This document shows, one piece after another, positions 48,716 to 57,023 of a stretch of DNA of 64,000 bases. Origin of the DNA: Colwellia polaris. GTDB taxonomy: Bacteria > Pseudomonadota > Gammaproteobacteria > Enterobacterales > Alteromonadaceae. The notes under the pieces are model-generated. The model had not been told where the DNA came from. It saw only the letters and a program-made list of their open reading frames with translations, and did not search any database. The translations under genes and the position numbers were made by a program. Within the stretch, counting starts at the first letter, position 1. Each line of letters starts with the position of its first letter. The stretch spans positions 62,001-126,000 of the forward strand of contig NZ_NBOE01000003.1 of NCBI RefSeq assembly GCF_002104515.1. The letters run 5' to 3'.

Positions 48716-49135
48716 TTATTTTACTTTTTGGTAACCTGAACGTAAATGTAAGTCGATAGCGCGCAATACATCATTACGAGATATTGTCCCCAATAAGTTT
48801 TCATCGTCATCAACTACTGGGTAGACCTTAGGTTTATTTTTTAACATTTGTTGGCCTAGCTCAATAACACTGTCGTATGGCTTAACAGTTAACACATCTT
48901 TACGCATTAGATCGGCCACATCTGCAATATGCTCGTTATAATAAATGGTTTCTATCATTTTTGATAAGACATCACTTTCAGATAAAAAGCCAATTAATTG
49001 ATTATTTTTATCAATAACGGGCCCACCAATTTGCTTGGTTTTTAAAAACCTCAATGCTGCTTCTTCAACCACCATTTCTGGCGCGAAAGTCACTGGATAA
49101 TGGTTCATATATTCTTTTACTTGTAATGATTCCAT
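48716..49135 (-). CDS. CBS domain-containing protein
   Basis: A 139-residue protein made of two CBS motifs and nothing else: EYMNHYPVTFAPEMVVEEA with GGPVIDKNNQLIGFLSESDVL, then MRKDVLTVKPYDSVIELGQQM with VYPVVDDDENLLGTISRNDVLRA. CBS pairs bind adenosyl nucleotides and usually regulate partner enzymes or transporters. As a stand-alone protein its partner is unknown. It has no signal peptide and the gene appears monocistronic. Confidence 0.88.
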   Translation of the reverse strand: MESLQVKEYMNHYPVTFAPEMVVEEAALRFLKTKQIGGPVIDKNNQLIGFLSESDVLSKMIETIYYNEHIADVADLMRKDVLTVKPYDSVIELGQQMLKNKPKVYPVVDDDENLLGTISRNDVLRAIDLHLRSGYQKVK

Positions 49136-49308
49136 ACTCGATCCCTAAAATTTAATTAACACTCATAGCCAAATATTGATCAGACTTTTTTTATTTATTT
49201 ACTTTCCATTATTAACTGTAGACTCATTTGCAGATAAATCATCCATTTACAGGTTTTTTCTTACATTTTTGCTTACTTTTATCTACTTTTTATTTAGTTT
49301 TTATTTAG

Positions 49309-50091
49309 TTAACTGGCTAAAGCTAATAACGCGGGTTGTGTTGTTGCGCCAATTGACTGTTCAATCGACTTATAAGCATTAACAAAGTCTTTCTTTAAGT
49401 GTGATTTTAAATGCCCTTTCACTTGCTTTATTGGCTCTTTTTTCAAAACACAAAATAACGCCAATGCATAAACAGTTTCAGGCTCAGTTAATGCCGCTTG
49501 ACGATTTAAACTGGCATTATTGCATGAGCCGCAGCCGCCCTTAAATTGATAAGCAGTATTAGCAAAAATAACCCCAAAGCCCATAAAACAAGCAACTAAA
49601 TCTATTGCCTGTGGCAAATACTCTTTCCCACCAGGCGGTAATACTTTATTTGAGATGACTAAAATACTCGCGAGTGCTTGGCTAATACCAGCTATTAAAT
49701 CTTGTGGTTGATTTACTTGGTTCGGATTAAAGCCCAGCATGAGTGGCGCATTACTCAAATTTATATTAATTTCAGCGTTTTCACCGCGAATAACATTCCC
49801 TAACCTTAAGTCTTCAATCGCTGTAGTAGAGGTGGGTGAACTTGAAGTAATATCAATCGGCCAGTTTTGCATACCGGCGTATTTCTTTGTATTAATAAAC
49901 ATCGCTTGTGCCATTTCATCAATACTGCTGACTTTTCCTGGATAAAAGTCATTACTCGGTAGGATCAAACGCGCGTCATTTTTCAGCACATTTATATCAA
50001 AATTTTCAATCGCCCAGGCAAAAGTATCCCAGATCCAGTTTTTGGTGTTTTCATCAATTATTTCTTTTGGGCCAAATAGTTTTGCTAACAT
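49309..50091 (-). CDS. Hypothetical protein with a GCGSC motif
   Basis: A 260-residue protein that I do not recognise. The N-terminal half (KNWIWDTFAWAIENFDINVLK, LILPSNDFYPGKVSSIDEMAQ) looks globular and mixed alpha/beta. Around residues 175-205 comes a hydrophobic helix (AIDLVACFMGFGVIFANTAY) leading into KGGCGSCNNASLNRQAAL, a CxxC-type cysteine cluster that could bind metal or be redox-active. A helical tail rich in Lys and Gln follows. No signal peptide. It lies immediately downstream of the creA/asparaginase pair on the same strand, 33 bases from creA, and may be cotranscribed. Confidence 0.72.
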   Translation of the reverse strand: MLAKLFGPKEIIDENTKNWIWDTFAWAIENFDINVLKNDARLILPSNDFYPGKVSSIDEMAQAMFINTKKYAGMQNWPIDITSSSPTSTTAIEDLRLGNVIRGENAEININLSNAPLMLGFNPNQVNQPQDLIAGISQALASILVISNKVLPPGGKEYLPQAIDLVACFMGFGVIFANTAYQFKGGCGSCNNASLNRQAALTEPETVYALALFCVLKKEPIKQVKGHLKSHLKKDFVNAYKSIEQSIGATTQPALLALAS

Positions 50092-50124
50092 AATTTCACT
50101 ACTTCTATTTTATTACTTTCAGTT

Positions 50125-50619
50125 CTAGTTTTTAATATTTTGATCCAATGCCCATTGCCAAGCTTTGGTATTGTATAGAGGCACCGTTGATAATGAGTGG
50201 TGATGACTACCTGATGACTCTTTCGTTGAATAAGACAGGTAAATCAGGGTTTTATTTTCAGCATCATATATACGTCTGACTTTTAAGCTTTTAAATAATA
50301 TACTTTTCGACTCTTTAAAAACCACTTCGCCGTTTTTCGAGCGATCTATTTTCGCTAAATGCTCAGCCGTTATTTCACCGGTTTGTCGACAAGCTATGCT
50401 CATATCTGAAGGATCAGAAAAGTCTAAATCGGCTTCTACATGGCTAATATGACAAGTTACCCCTGTAACAATAGGATCTTGTTGGGCTCTTATAACAACA
50501 TCTTTTGTGGTGAATAGCCCTAAGCTAACTTTCCCAACATCTTCTGAACATCCTACAATAGCTAAACCACAAATTAAGGCTAAAGATGTGTTACACGCTA
50601 TTTTCAATTTATTTATCAT
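50125..50619 (-). CDS. creA: CreA family protein with a lipoprotein-like signal
   Basis: A 164-residue exported protein. The CreA domain is clear from VGKVSLGLFTTKDVVIRAQQDPIV-type residues, GVTCHISHVE, ISIACRQTG-like MSIACRQTGEI, and FKSLKVRRIYDAENKTLIYLSYS, which line up with E. coli CreA. Unlike that protein, the signal ends in CGLAIVGC, a plausible lipobox with Cys24. The function of CreA is unknown. The ATG overlaps the end of the upstream asparaginase gene by 11 bases, so translation is probably coupled. Confidence 0.86.
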   Translation of the reverse strand: MINKLKIACNTSLALICGLAIVGCSEDVGKVSLGLFTTKDVVIRAQQDPIVTGVTCHISHVEADLDFSDPSDMSIACRQTGEITAEHLAKIDRSKNGEVVFKESKSILFKSLKVRRIYDAENKTLIYLSYSTKESSGSHHHSLSTVPLYNTKAWQWALDQNIKN

Positions 50620-51652
50620 CTTTAAATATTCCTACAAACTCATTACCGTTCGACGATTTACTCGCACGATACATACCTGAGCTATTGAATGGCATGGTTA
50701 TATTACCTTGCGTATCAATGGCAATAACACCACCTGAGCCGCCAGCTTTGACTAACACATCATTAATGACCACATCTGCCGATTTTTCAAGACTTAAACC
50801 TTGATACTGCATGCGCGCGCAAATATCTGCCGCAACATGGTAGCGAATAAAGTACTCGCCATGGCCCGTTGCTGAAACCGCGCAGCTATCATTATTAGCG
50901 TAAGTTCCCGCACCAATAATAGGGGCATCGCCTATGCGACCAAAGCGTTTAGCGGTCATGCCACCAGTACTTGTGCCTGCGCTTATCGTACCTGACTTAT
51001 CAAGCGCAACAGCGCCAACGGTACCAAATTTATATTCATTATCAAGTGTTTGGTGAGCAGCTTGAAAATCCTTTAACTCTTTTTCTTGCTCTGCTAACTG
51101 TTTTTTAGCTTTTAGTAACGATTGAAATCTCGCATCAGTATTAAAGTAACTATTTTCAACCAGTGTTAAGCCTTGTTGATTCGCAAAAACCTCTGCACCT
51201 TCACCACTGAGCATTACATGCACCGATTCTTCCATTATCGCTTCAGCTAGCGCTATTGGGCTTTTTACGGTTTTTACACCGGAAACAGCTCCAGCATTTA
51301 AGGTTTTACCGTTCATAATTGACGCATCAAGTTCATGCTCGCCATCAAAAGTATAAACGGCGCCTTTGCCCGCATTAAATAATGGTGAATCTTCTAGTAT
51401 TTGAATTGCCGCAATCACCGCTGCTTGGCTAGACTTACCATCAGCTAAAAGTGCATAGCCGGTGTCACGTGCTTTTTTTAATGCTGACTCATAAGCCTGA
51501 CGTTTCTCTTGTGTCATTTTACTTTTATCAATTGTGCCTGCACCGCCGTGTATCGCTATAGCAAATGCTTGCTGTGCTTGTGCCTTATTAACCAACCATA
51601 AAGGTGAGGTCGATAAAGTTAAAGCCAGTACTAAAAATAGTTTATTTTTCAT
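50609..51652 (-). CDS. Isoaspartyl peptidase/L-asparaginase (periplasmic, Ntn-hydrolase)
   Basis: A 347-residue exported precursor with a signal peptide to about residue 27 (LTLSTSPLWLVNKAQAQ). The family start FAIAIHGGAGTIDK is followed by the autocatalytic cleavage site KFGTVGAVALDKSG, in which the threonine becomes the nucleophile of the beta subunit. GGMTAKRFGRIGDAPIIGAGTYA is the substrate-binding block. Plant-type asparaginases of this kind, such as E. coli IaaA, hydrolyse isoaspartyl dipeptides and asparagine. It is the first gene of an apparent three-gene unit with creA and the GCGSC protein. Confidence 0.92.
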   Translation of the reverse strand: MKNKLFLVLALTLSTSPLWLVNKAQAQQAFAIAIHGGAGTIDKSKMTQEKRQAYESALKKARDTGYALLADGKSSQAAVIAAIQILEDSPLFNAGKGAVYTFDGEHELDASIMNGKTLNAGAVSGVKTVKSPIALAEAIMEESVHVMLSGEGAEVFANQQGLTLVENSYFNTDARFQSLLKAKKQLAEQEKELKDFQAAHQTLDNEYKFGTVGAVALDKSGTISAGTSTGGMTAKRFGRIGDAPIIGAGTYANNDSCAVSATGHGEYFIRYHVAADICARMQYQGLSLEKSADVVINDVLVKAGGSGGVIAIDTQGNITMPFNSSGMYRASKSSNGNEFVGIFKDDK

Positions 51653-51919
51653 TGAATATCGCCATTATATTTGAGCTTGTTTCGCCGCACTTTTTTGCTG
51701 TGCTACTTTCGCTGCTATTTTTAACCGCCACAATTGCACGGTAAAAGTATAAGGTAACAATGTGCGATAAATTCTCCATATTTACAAGTACTCAGCTTGT
51801 GTAAAAAGCACCGGCTGTAAAAACTAATTCACAGTAGACATAAATGTACACATTAGTTACTGTACTGGTCATACCATTTTATTTTTTATAAATTAGCACT
51901 GATACCGACAAGGATTTTC

Positions 51920-52729
51920 ATGACAGAACAACGCGTAATTGTAGAAATCGCTAATAACATAGCCCATGTTAAACTTAATCGTGCAGACAAGCTGAATGCG
52001 CTTGATATGGCTATGTTTAAAGCAATTAGTAATACGATTAAAACATTGCGTAAAAACCGCGACATTAGGGCTGTTATCGTTTCAGGTAATGGAGACGATT
52101 TTTGCTCAGGTTTAGATGTTAAATCGATCATGAAGTCACAAAAAAACATGATAAAACTACTTTTTAAAGCTTCACCTTGGCGATCAAACCTAGCGCAAGT
52201 AGTTTCTACTGGTTGGCAAGATATTGCTGTTCCGGTTATTTGTGTTATTCAAGGGCGTTGTTGGGGAGGCGGTTTACAAATTGCCTTAGGTGCCGATTTT
52301 AGGTTTGCTACACCCGACAGTTCGCTATCTATTCTAGAAGGTAAATGGGGCTTAATACCTGATATGGGTGGCACAGTAGCATTACGTGATCTTATTGCGA
52401 TTGATCAAGCAAAAAAACTCGCCATGACAGCAGAAATGTTTACTGGTGAGCAGGCACACGCTTTAAATTTAGTGACTGAAGTAACCAACACGCCAATGGC
52501 TGATGCCCAGGCATTTGCGCTGTCTTTAATGTCACAATCGCCAGATGCAGTAGCGGCCAATAAGCGTTTATACAACAAAAGCTGGAACAGCAGTAAAGGC
52601 TGGGCGTTATTCAGAGAGTCTTACTATCAACTTAGAATATTAATGGGTAAAAATGTTCATCGTAAAATTTATAATCAAACTCATGACACTAAGCAGCACA
52701 AGCCATTTTTAACGCGCAAAAAGTGGTAG
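51920..52729 (+). CDS. Crotonase/enoyl-CoA hydratase family protein
   Basis: A 269-residue crotonase-fold protein. The CoA-binding and oxyanion segments are present: KLNRADKLNALDMAM, SGNGDDFCSGLDVKSI and VIQGRCWGGGLQIALGADF, with ILEGKWGLIPDMGGTVAL following. In hydratases the first catalytic glutamate follows the GGG; here GGGLQIA has glutamine instead. The second glutamate (ILEGKW) and an aspartate in IPDMGGT remain, a pattern closer to dienoyl-CoA isomerases. It is probably an isomerase or hydratase of unsaturated acyl-CoA, not a textbook enoyl-CoA hydratase. Confidence 0.85.
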   Translation: MTEQRVIVEIANNIAHVKLNRADKLNALDMAMFKAISNTIKTLRKNRDIRAVIVSGNGDDFCSGLDVKSIMKSQKNMIKLLFKASPWRSNLAQVVSTGWQDIAVPVICVIQGRCWGGGLQIALGADFRFATPDSSLSILEGKWGLIPDMGGTVALRDLIAIDQAKKLAMTAEMFTGEQAHALNLVTEVTNTPMADAQAFALSLMSQSPDAVAANKRLYNKSWNSSKGWALFRESYYQLRILMGKNVHRKIYNQTHDTKQHKPFLTRKKW

Positions 52730-52780
52730 CTATACAACATAAAAACATAGCTAGGTTTAATAATTAAATATACTGATAAA

Positions 52781-52822
52781 ACAGAGCTGAAGTAGTATGA
52801 AATAAACTATACAAAGCTCTGT
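52781..52822. terminator. Weak hairpin between the convergent crotonase and Lrp genes
   Basis: ACAGAGCT (52781-52788) and AGCTCTGT (52815-52822) are perfect 8-base arms with a 26-base loop and no clear T-run. It is placed where transcripts from both sides should end. Confidence 0.3.
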
Positions 52823-52882
52823 CTAACTTATTGCTCTATACACAGATTGGCTTACTCTGATAAGCATAAACCTGAAATAACA

Positions 52883-53386
52883 TCAGTCTTCTTGTACTTT
52901 CCACTCTAAGGTATCAAGTGGATATCCACCAAACCACTTTGCCGTATCTATTACAAAATGACTGGTAATTTTTTCAATGCCTAGCGTATCTTGCATCATG
53001 TCATTGCAAACGCTATTGAAATCTTCAATCGAAGAAGACATCATAAAAGCAATATAATCAATACCACCGTTAACTTTCATACAATCAACCACTTCGGTAT
53101 ATTTTTTTATACCTTTTTCAAAAATACTACAGTGTTGATAACTATTACTTTTTAACGTGAAATGTGCATAAGCTTTTACATTAACGCATAACTTATCAAC
53201 ATTAGTTACCATGGCATAGCCAATAATAAACCCAGCATCTTCTAACGATTTTACTCGCTGTAAGCAAGCACTTGGTGATAAACCTATAATTTCAGATAAA
53301 TCATTATTACTAATACGCGCATTACTTTGCAGCTCAGTTAAAATACGACGATTCATTCTGTCTAACTTAATATGTTTTTTTACCAT
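52883..53386 (-). CDS. Lrp/AsnC-family transcriptional regulator
   Basis: A 167-residue protein of classic Lrp layout. The N-terminal helix-turn-helix (KLDRMNRRILTELQSNARI then NNDLSEIIGLSPSACLQRVK) is followed by the RAM/ligand domain with VVDCMKVNGGIDYIAFMM, the usual G-x-x-D-Y effector loop. These proteins sense amino acids. The gene is divergent from the cyclophilin gene, with 123 bases between their starts. Its targets and ligand cannot be read from the sequence. Confidence 0.93.
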   Translation of the reverse strand: MVKKHIKLDRMNRRILTELQSNARISNNDLSEIIGLSPSACLQRVKSLEDAGFIIGYAMVTNVDKLCVNVKAYAHFTLKSNSYQHCSIFEKGIKKYTEVVDCMKVNGGIDYIAFMMSSSIEDFNSVCNDMMQDTLGIEKITSHFVIDTAKWFGGYPLDTLEWKVQED

Positions 53387-53509
53387 TTTGTACCAACTTT
53401 TGGTTTGTAAAAGTATTAAAAATAAATAGATAATGCTGTTTTAGTATCTGCGTTCTAAATTATATTTGTTACATATACCTCATAATATAAGCTGAACTTC
53501 ATTAAGCTT

Positions 53510-54055
53510 ATGAGCCGCGAAATTATGATGAAATATTATCCTAGCGTTTTAATTAAAACAGTTTTAGGAAATATTACTGTTAAATTATTTTCAAAAAAAG
53601 CACCGATTACAGTAACTAATTTTTTACATTATGTAGATAATCATTTACTTGACGGTAGTAGCATTTTCAGAATAGTTAATGATAACAATGCAAGCCAGGC
53701 TGAAGATGCTAATGCAGCAATAAACGTTGTTCAAGCGGGTTTACCGCCAGAGCACCCCAAGTTATTACCTGGAATTGCACATGAAACTACCAAAGACACC
53801 GGAATTTTGCATCTAGACGGCACAATATCTATGGCTCGGTTTGAACCCGGTAGTGCTGATGGCAGCTTCTTTTTTTGTATCAAGGATCAACCTGAACTCA
53901 ACTTTGGCGGCAAACGCTATGATGACGGCTTAGGCTTTGCTGCTTTTGGTCAAATCATTCAAGGTAGAGATGTACTTGAGCAAATTTTTCAAAAAGCTGA
54001 AAATCAAGAGTATTTAGAAAACGAAATTTCTATCACATCGATTACCCGTTGTTAG
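53510..54055 (+). CDS. Cyclophilin-type peptidyl-prolyl cis-trans isomerase
   Basis: A 181-residue protein without a signal peptide, so cytosolic. The cyclophilin fold is evident from VLIKTVLGNITVKLFSKKAPITV, NFLHYVDNHLLDGSSIFRIV with the catalytic arginine in FRIV, ISMARFEPGSADGSFFFCI (catalytic SMAR and SxFF) and FAAFGQIIQGRDVLEQI. Start uncertain: ATG at 53510 or internal ATGs at 53525 and 53528. The loop LPPEHPKLLPGIAHETTKDTG is longer than in minimal cyclophilins and typical of marine members. It is divergent from the Lrp regulator, which might control it. Confidence 0.88.
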   Translation: MSREIMMKYYPSVLIKTVLGNITVKLFSKKAPITVTNFLHYVDNHLLDGSSIFRIVNDNNASQAEDANAAINVVQAGLPPEHPKLLPGIAHETTKDTGILHLDGTISMARFEPGSADGSFFFCIKDQPELNFGGKRYDDGLGFAAFGQIIQGRDVLEQIFQKAENQEYLENEISITSITRC

Positions 54056-54073
54056 CATTAAATTGCCATATAG

Positions 54074-54110
54074 AGTTGATTTTCATCGCTAAAGGTTAAT
54101 CAACTTTTTT
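54074..54110 (+). terminator. Terminator after the cyclophilin gene
   Basis: AGTTGATT (54074-54081) and AATCAACT (54098-54105) pair perfectly around a 16-base loop, followed by TTTTT. The right arm overlaps the last codons of the convergent MFS gene. Confidence 0.55.
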
Positions 54111-55247
54111 AAATCTCGCTAGCGGTAATATTACAATAAAACATAAACTAAACAGCAGCGTTCCCATTATAATGATATCGGTATAGCCTATACCTTTAAC
54201 TAACGTTGACGCTAAAATCGGCCCTAAAATATAACCCACGCCAACCACTGTTTGAGCTGCACTTATATATTTACCTGAATGATCTACATCTGAAATAACA
54301 GCAAATAATCGAGCACCAACAATACTCCAGAAAAAGCTAAATACACACATAGCGATAAGATAACGCGTGTTAGTTAATCCCTTGTTTAATACCCATATTG
54401 ATAAAGTCATCACGAGTATTGAAATAAACAATAAACCAATGTTTTTACCCATATCCCCTATTAACGCAAAAAACAACGCGCCAGCTAGACCTGCAATCAT
54501 GGCTAAAGACAATGCTTGAGATACAAAAGACAAAGTTAAACCAGAACTTGTCCCCATAATCGAGACATAGGTCCATACTCCACCAATACTCATATAAAAG
54601 AACAGTAAGCTTAGCAACGCTAAATTGAGTAAATTATTGGGTTGTTTAGATAGGTTGGTGATTGCACCTTCTGTCGATTTATAATCATCACTTTTACGTG
54701 GTAACAGCTTAATAACAATAAGTGGCAAAGTATAAAAAACCGCCATAGCAACAAAAACGCCACTCAATAACATCGAGTTGTAAATAATGGGCACAAGTAC
54801 TAGCCCTAAAGCTTGCACAACAACAATTGCCGCGGTATAAAAACCAAACCATCGATTAGGGTTGCTGGTCATGCCGATAGCACTAATACCTACGGCAACA
54901 ATTATTCCTTCGCCTACCCCTGTTAAACTTCGAATAATACACAGTAATAAAAAGTCAGTTACTAAGGCTGAAATTAAATTACCAATGACGGTAATAACAA
55001 CCCCTACAATTAATGCTTTTCTAAAGTTCACTCTTTTAATGTAGATAGAAAAAACAAACGTTGCGATGGCTAAACCTATTGAGTCAGTAGAAGCTAGCCA
55101 ACCTATTTGTTGCTCAGTTAACGCTAAACTAATGCCAACAACTTCTAAGTACACAGGTAAAAATAATAAAACTAAGTAGCCTATAGGTGCAGTGGCTAAA
55201 CCGCTGAGTCCATATTTTAAATCTGAGTTAGAAGTTGTATGGTGCAT
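54096..55247 (-). CDS. MFS transporter
   Basis: A 383-residue membrane protein with about 12 predicted helices, the first beginning YGLSGLATAPIGYLVLLFLPV. Between helices 2 and 3 lies SIYIKRVNFRKALIVG, at the loop that carries the basic A-type motif in major facilitator proteins, and the C-terminal half repeats the pattern. The GxxP-type segment VGEGIIVAVGISAIGM in helix 4 is suggestive. Substrate unknown. It is the 3'-most gene of the minus-strand cluster hyuA-hyuB-MFS, 47 bases after hyuB, so it probably imports or exports the compound those enzymes act on. Confidence 0.85.
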   Translation of the reverse strand: MHHTTSNSDLKYGLSGLATAPIGYLVLLFLPVYLEVVGISLALTEQQIGWLASTDSIGLAIATFVFSIYIKRVNFRKALIVGVVITVIGNLISALVTDFLLLCIIRSLTGVGEGIIVAVGISAIGMTSNPNRWFGFYTAAIVVVQALGLVLVPIIYNSMLLSGVFVAMAVFYTLPLIVIKLLPRKSDDYKSTEGAITNLSKQPNNLLNLALLSLLFFYMSIGGVWTYVSIMGTSSGLTLSFVSQALSLAMIAGLAGALFFALIGDMGKNIGLLFISILVMTLSIWVLNKGLTNTRYLIAMCVFSFFWSIVGARLFAVISDVDHSGKYISAAQTVVGVGYILGPILASTLVKGIGYTDIIIMGTLLFSLCFIVILPLARFKKVD

Positions 55248-55294
55248 TAAAAATCCTTTGCATTCTTAATAAGTAGCTGATAATAAAAGTAAGA

Positions 55295-56968
55295 TTAAAT
55301 GCCATATATTGCCTGAGCATCGCGCTCAGAAATAAAGCCATTTTTTATATCGGCTAATACTTTAGCTTTAGGGCGCTTATTTGGGTTACCCCAACCACCG
55401 CCATTGCCGGTAACTAACCTGATTAAATCACCTTTTTTCAAAGGATAACGACTTGTTCTACTAAAGCGAGCTTTTTCATTACCTTGTTCGTCAAAAACTT
55501 GCACATAATTACATGAACCTTCTTCACCTTCATTAATGCCCCAAGGGGTTGTAATACCGCGACCAAAAAAGCTAGAAATATCAGCATCGTCTGAAAGTAT
55601 TCGATAATCGAGCACGACACCGTTGCCCCCTCTAAACTCACCCGCTCCAGCAGTATTATGACTAAAAGCATATTGCTCTACCATAACGCCGTAGCGTGCT
55701 TCTGTAATTTCTACCGGAATATTGCTAGTTTCACCATTACCAACACAAAATTGACCCGACTCACCATCTTTACCAACAGCGGCCCCCCAGCCACCAACTA
55801 ATGGCTCAACCAACAGATAATGCTCGCCTGTTTCAGGTATTTGACCCGATAAGTTCATAGTACATACTGAACCAAACTGACCAGCAGTAACTACCCCTGG
55901 TAAAACAGGAGCTAATGCTTTGCGCACCACATCAGCAGCACATACCATAGATTCAAAATAAGCCGATACTGGTGCTGGTCGTTTTGCTGTTAGTAATGTG
56001 CCCTCAGGGCATATCACTTGTAATCGGCGAAAGCAGCCGTCAGTTGCGGGGGCATCGGGCTGAACAATACCCATAAATACTTCTCTAGCCGCAGACACTA
56101 ATACGCCCATAGTGCAATTAATAGGCCCAGGCGCTTGGTCAGAAGAACCCGAATAATCTAGAACAAAAGCTTCATCGGTTATCGTCACTTTTACTTTAAC
56201 TTTAAACGGTCCATTACCCATGCCATCTTCATCAATAAGATCTTCAGCTTCGAATACACCTTTAGGTAAAGTTTTAAACTTTTCTAACACCATTAAGTCA
56301 CCATGTTCAAGCAACTTGTCTATCGCCGTTAAGGTAACGTCTTTACTGTATTTTTTCATAACAGAAAGAAAGCGTTGTTCACCTACTTTTAATGAAGCGG
56401 CACAGGCTTGTAAATCACCTAAGGTCATTTCTGGTAAGCGAACATTCACTTCAATTAAATCGAGTAGTGCTTGGTTCGCAATACCTTTTTCAAATACTTT
56501 AATACCTGGGAATTGCAAACCTTCTTGATAAATTTCAGTAGCATCGGCACTGTAACTACCGGGATCTTTACCGCCAATTTCAGTCCAATGTGCTTTGTTA
56601 GCTGTCCATGCAACAAGCTCTTCTTCAAAAAATACCGGGCGGATCATACAAACATCAGACAAATGAGTACCGCCCCCTGCATAAGGGTCATTTAAAATAA
56701 AAACATCATCTGGGTAAATATTTTCGCGATCAAATTTTGCAATAATATTTTGTACGCCCGCATCTAGGGTTCCAATAAAACCTGGAATGCCATTGCCTTG
56801 AGAAATAAGTAAACCATTCGCATCTGTAACACCAATACCATAATCTAACGACTCGTAAATAATCGGGCTTTTACTCGTTCTTTTTAAAGCTAAAAACATT
56901 TCTTCGCCAATAGCGACTAAGGCATTTTTAATAATTTCTATGGTAAATATATCGACTTTTTTATTCAT
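55295..56968 (-). CDS. Hydantoinase B/oxoprolinase family subunit (HyuB-like)
   Basis: A 557-residue protein of the HyuB family: VDIFTIEIIKNALVAIGEEM at the start, then YGIGVTDANGLLISQGNGIP, the family block NDPYAGGGTHLSDVCMIRPVF with AWTANKAHWTEIGG, and GRGITTPWGINEGEEGS and TGNGGGWGNPNKR near the C-terminus. HyuA and HyuB together form ATP-dependent amidohydrolases of cyclic amides (N-methylhydantoin, 5-oxoproline) or related carboxylases. It starts 55 bases after the A subunit gene ends, so the two are one operon. The substrate cannot be decided from sequence alone. Confidence 0.9.
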   Translation of the reverse strand: MNKKVDIFTIEIIKNALVAIGEEMFLALKRTSKSPIIYESLDYGIGVTDANGLLISQGNGIPGFIGTLDAGVQNIIAKFDRENIYPDDVFILNDPYAGGGTHLSDVCMIRPVFFEEELVAWTANKAHWTEIGGKDPGSYSADATEIYQEGLQFPGIKVFEKGIANQALLDLIEVNVRLPEMTLGDLQACAASLKVGEQRFLSVMKKYSKDVTLTAIDKLLEHGDLMVLEKFKTLPKGVFEAEDLIDEDGMGNGPFKVKVKVTITDEAFVLDYSGSSDQAPGPINCTMGVLVSAAREVFMGIVQPDAPATDGCFRRLQVICPEGTLLTAKRPAPVSAYFESMVCAADVVRKALAPVLPGVVTAGQFGSVCTMNLSGQIPETGEHYLLVEPLVGGWGAAVGKDGESGQFCVGNGETSNIPVEITEARYGVMVEQYAFSHNTAGAGEFRGGNGVVLDYRILSDDADISSFFGRGITTPWGINEGEEGSCNYVQVFDEQGNEKARFSRTSRYPLKKGDLIRLVTGNGGGWGNPNKRPKAKVLADIKNGFISERDAQAIYGI

Positions 56969-57023
56969 AATTTTTTACTCAACTTATTTAATTCATTAAA
57001 TTTATTCAAAAAATATCAATTCA

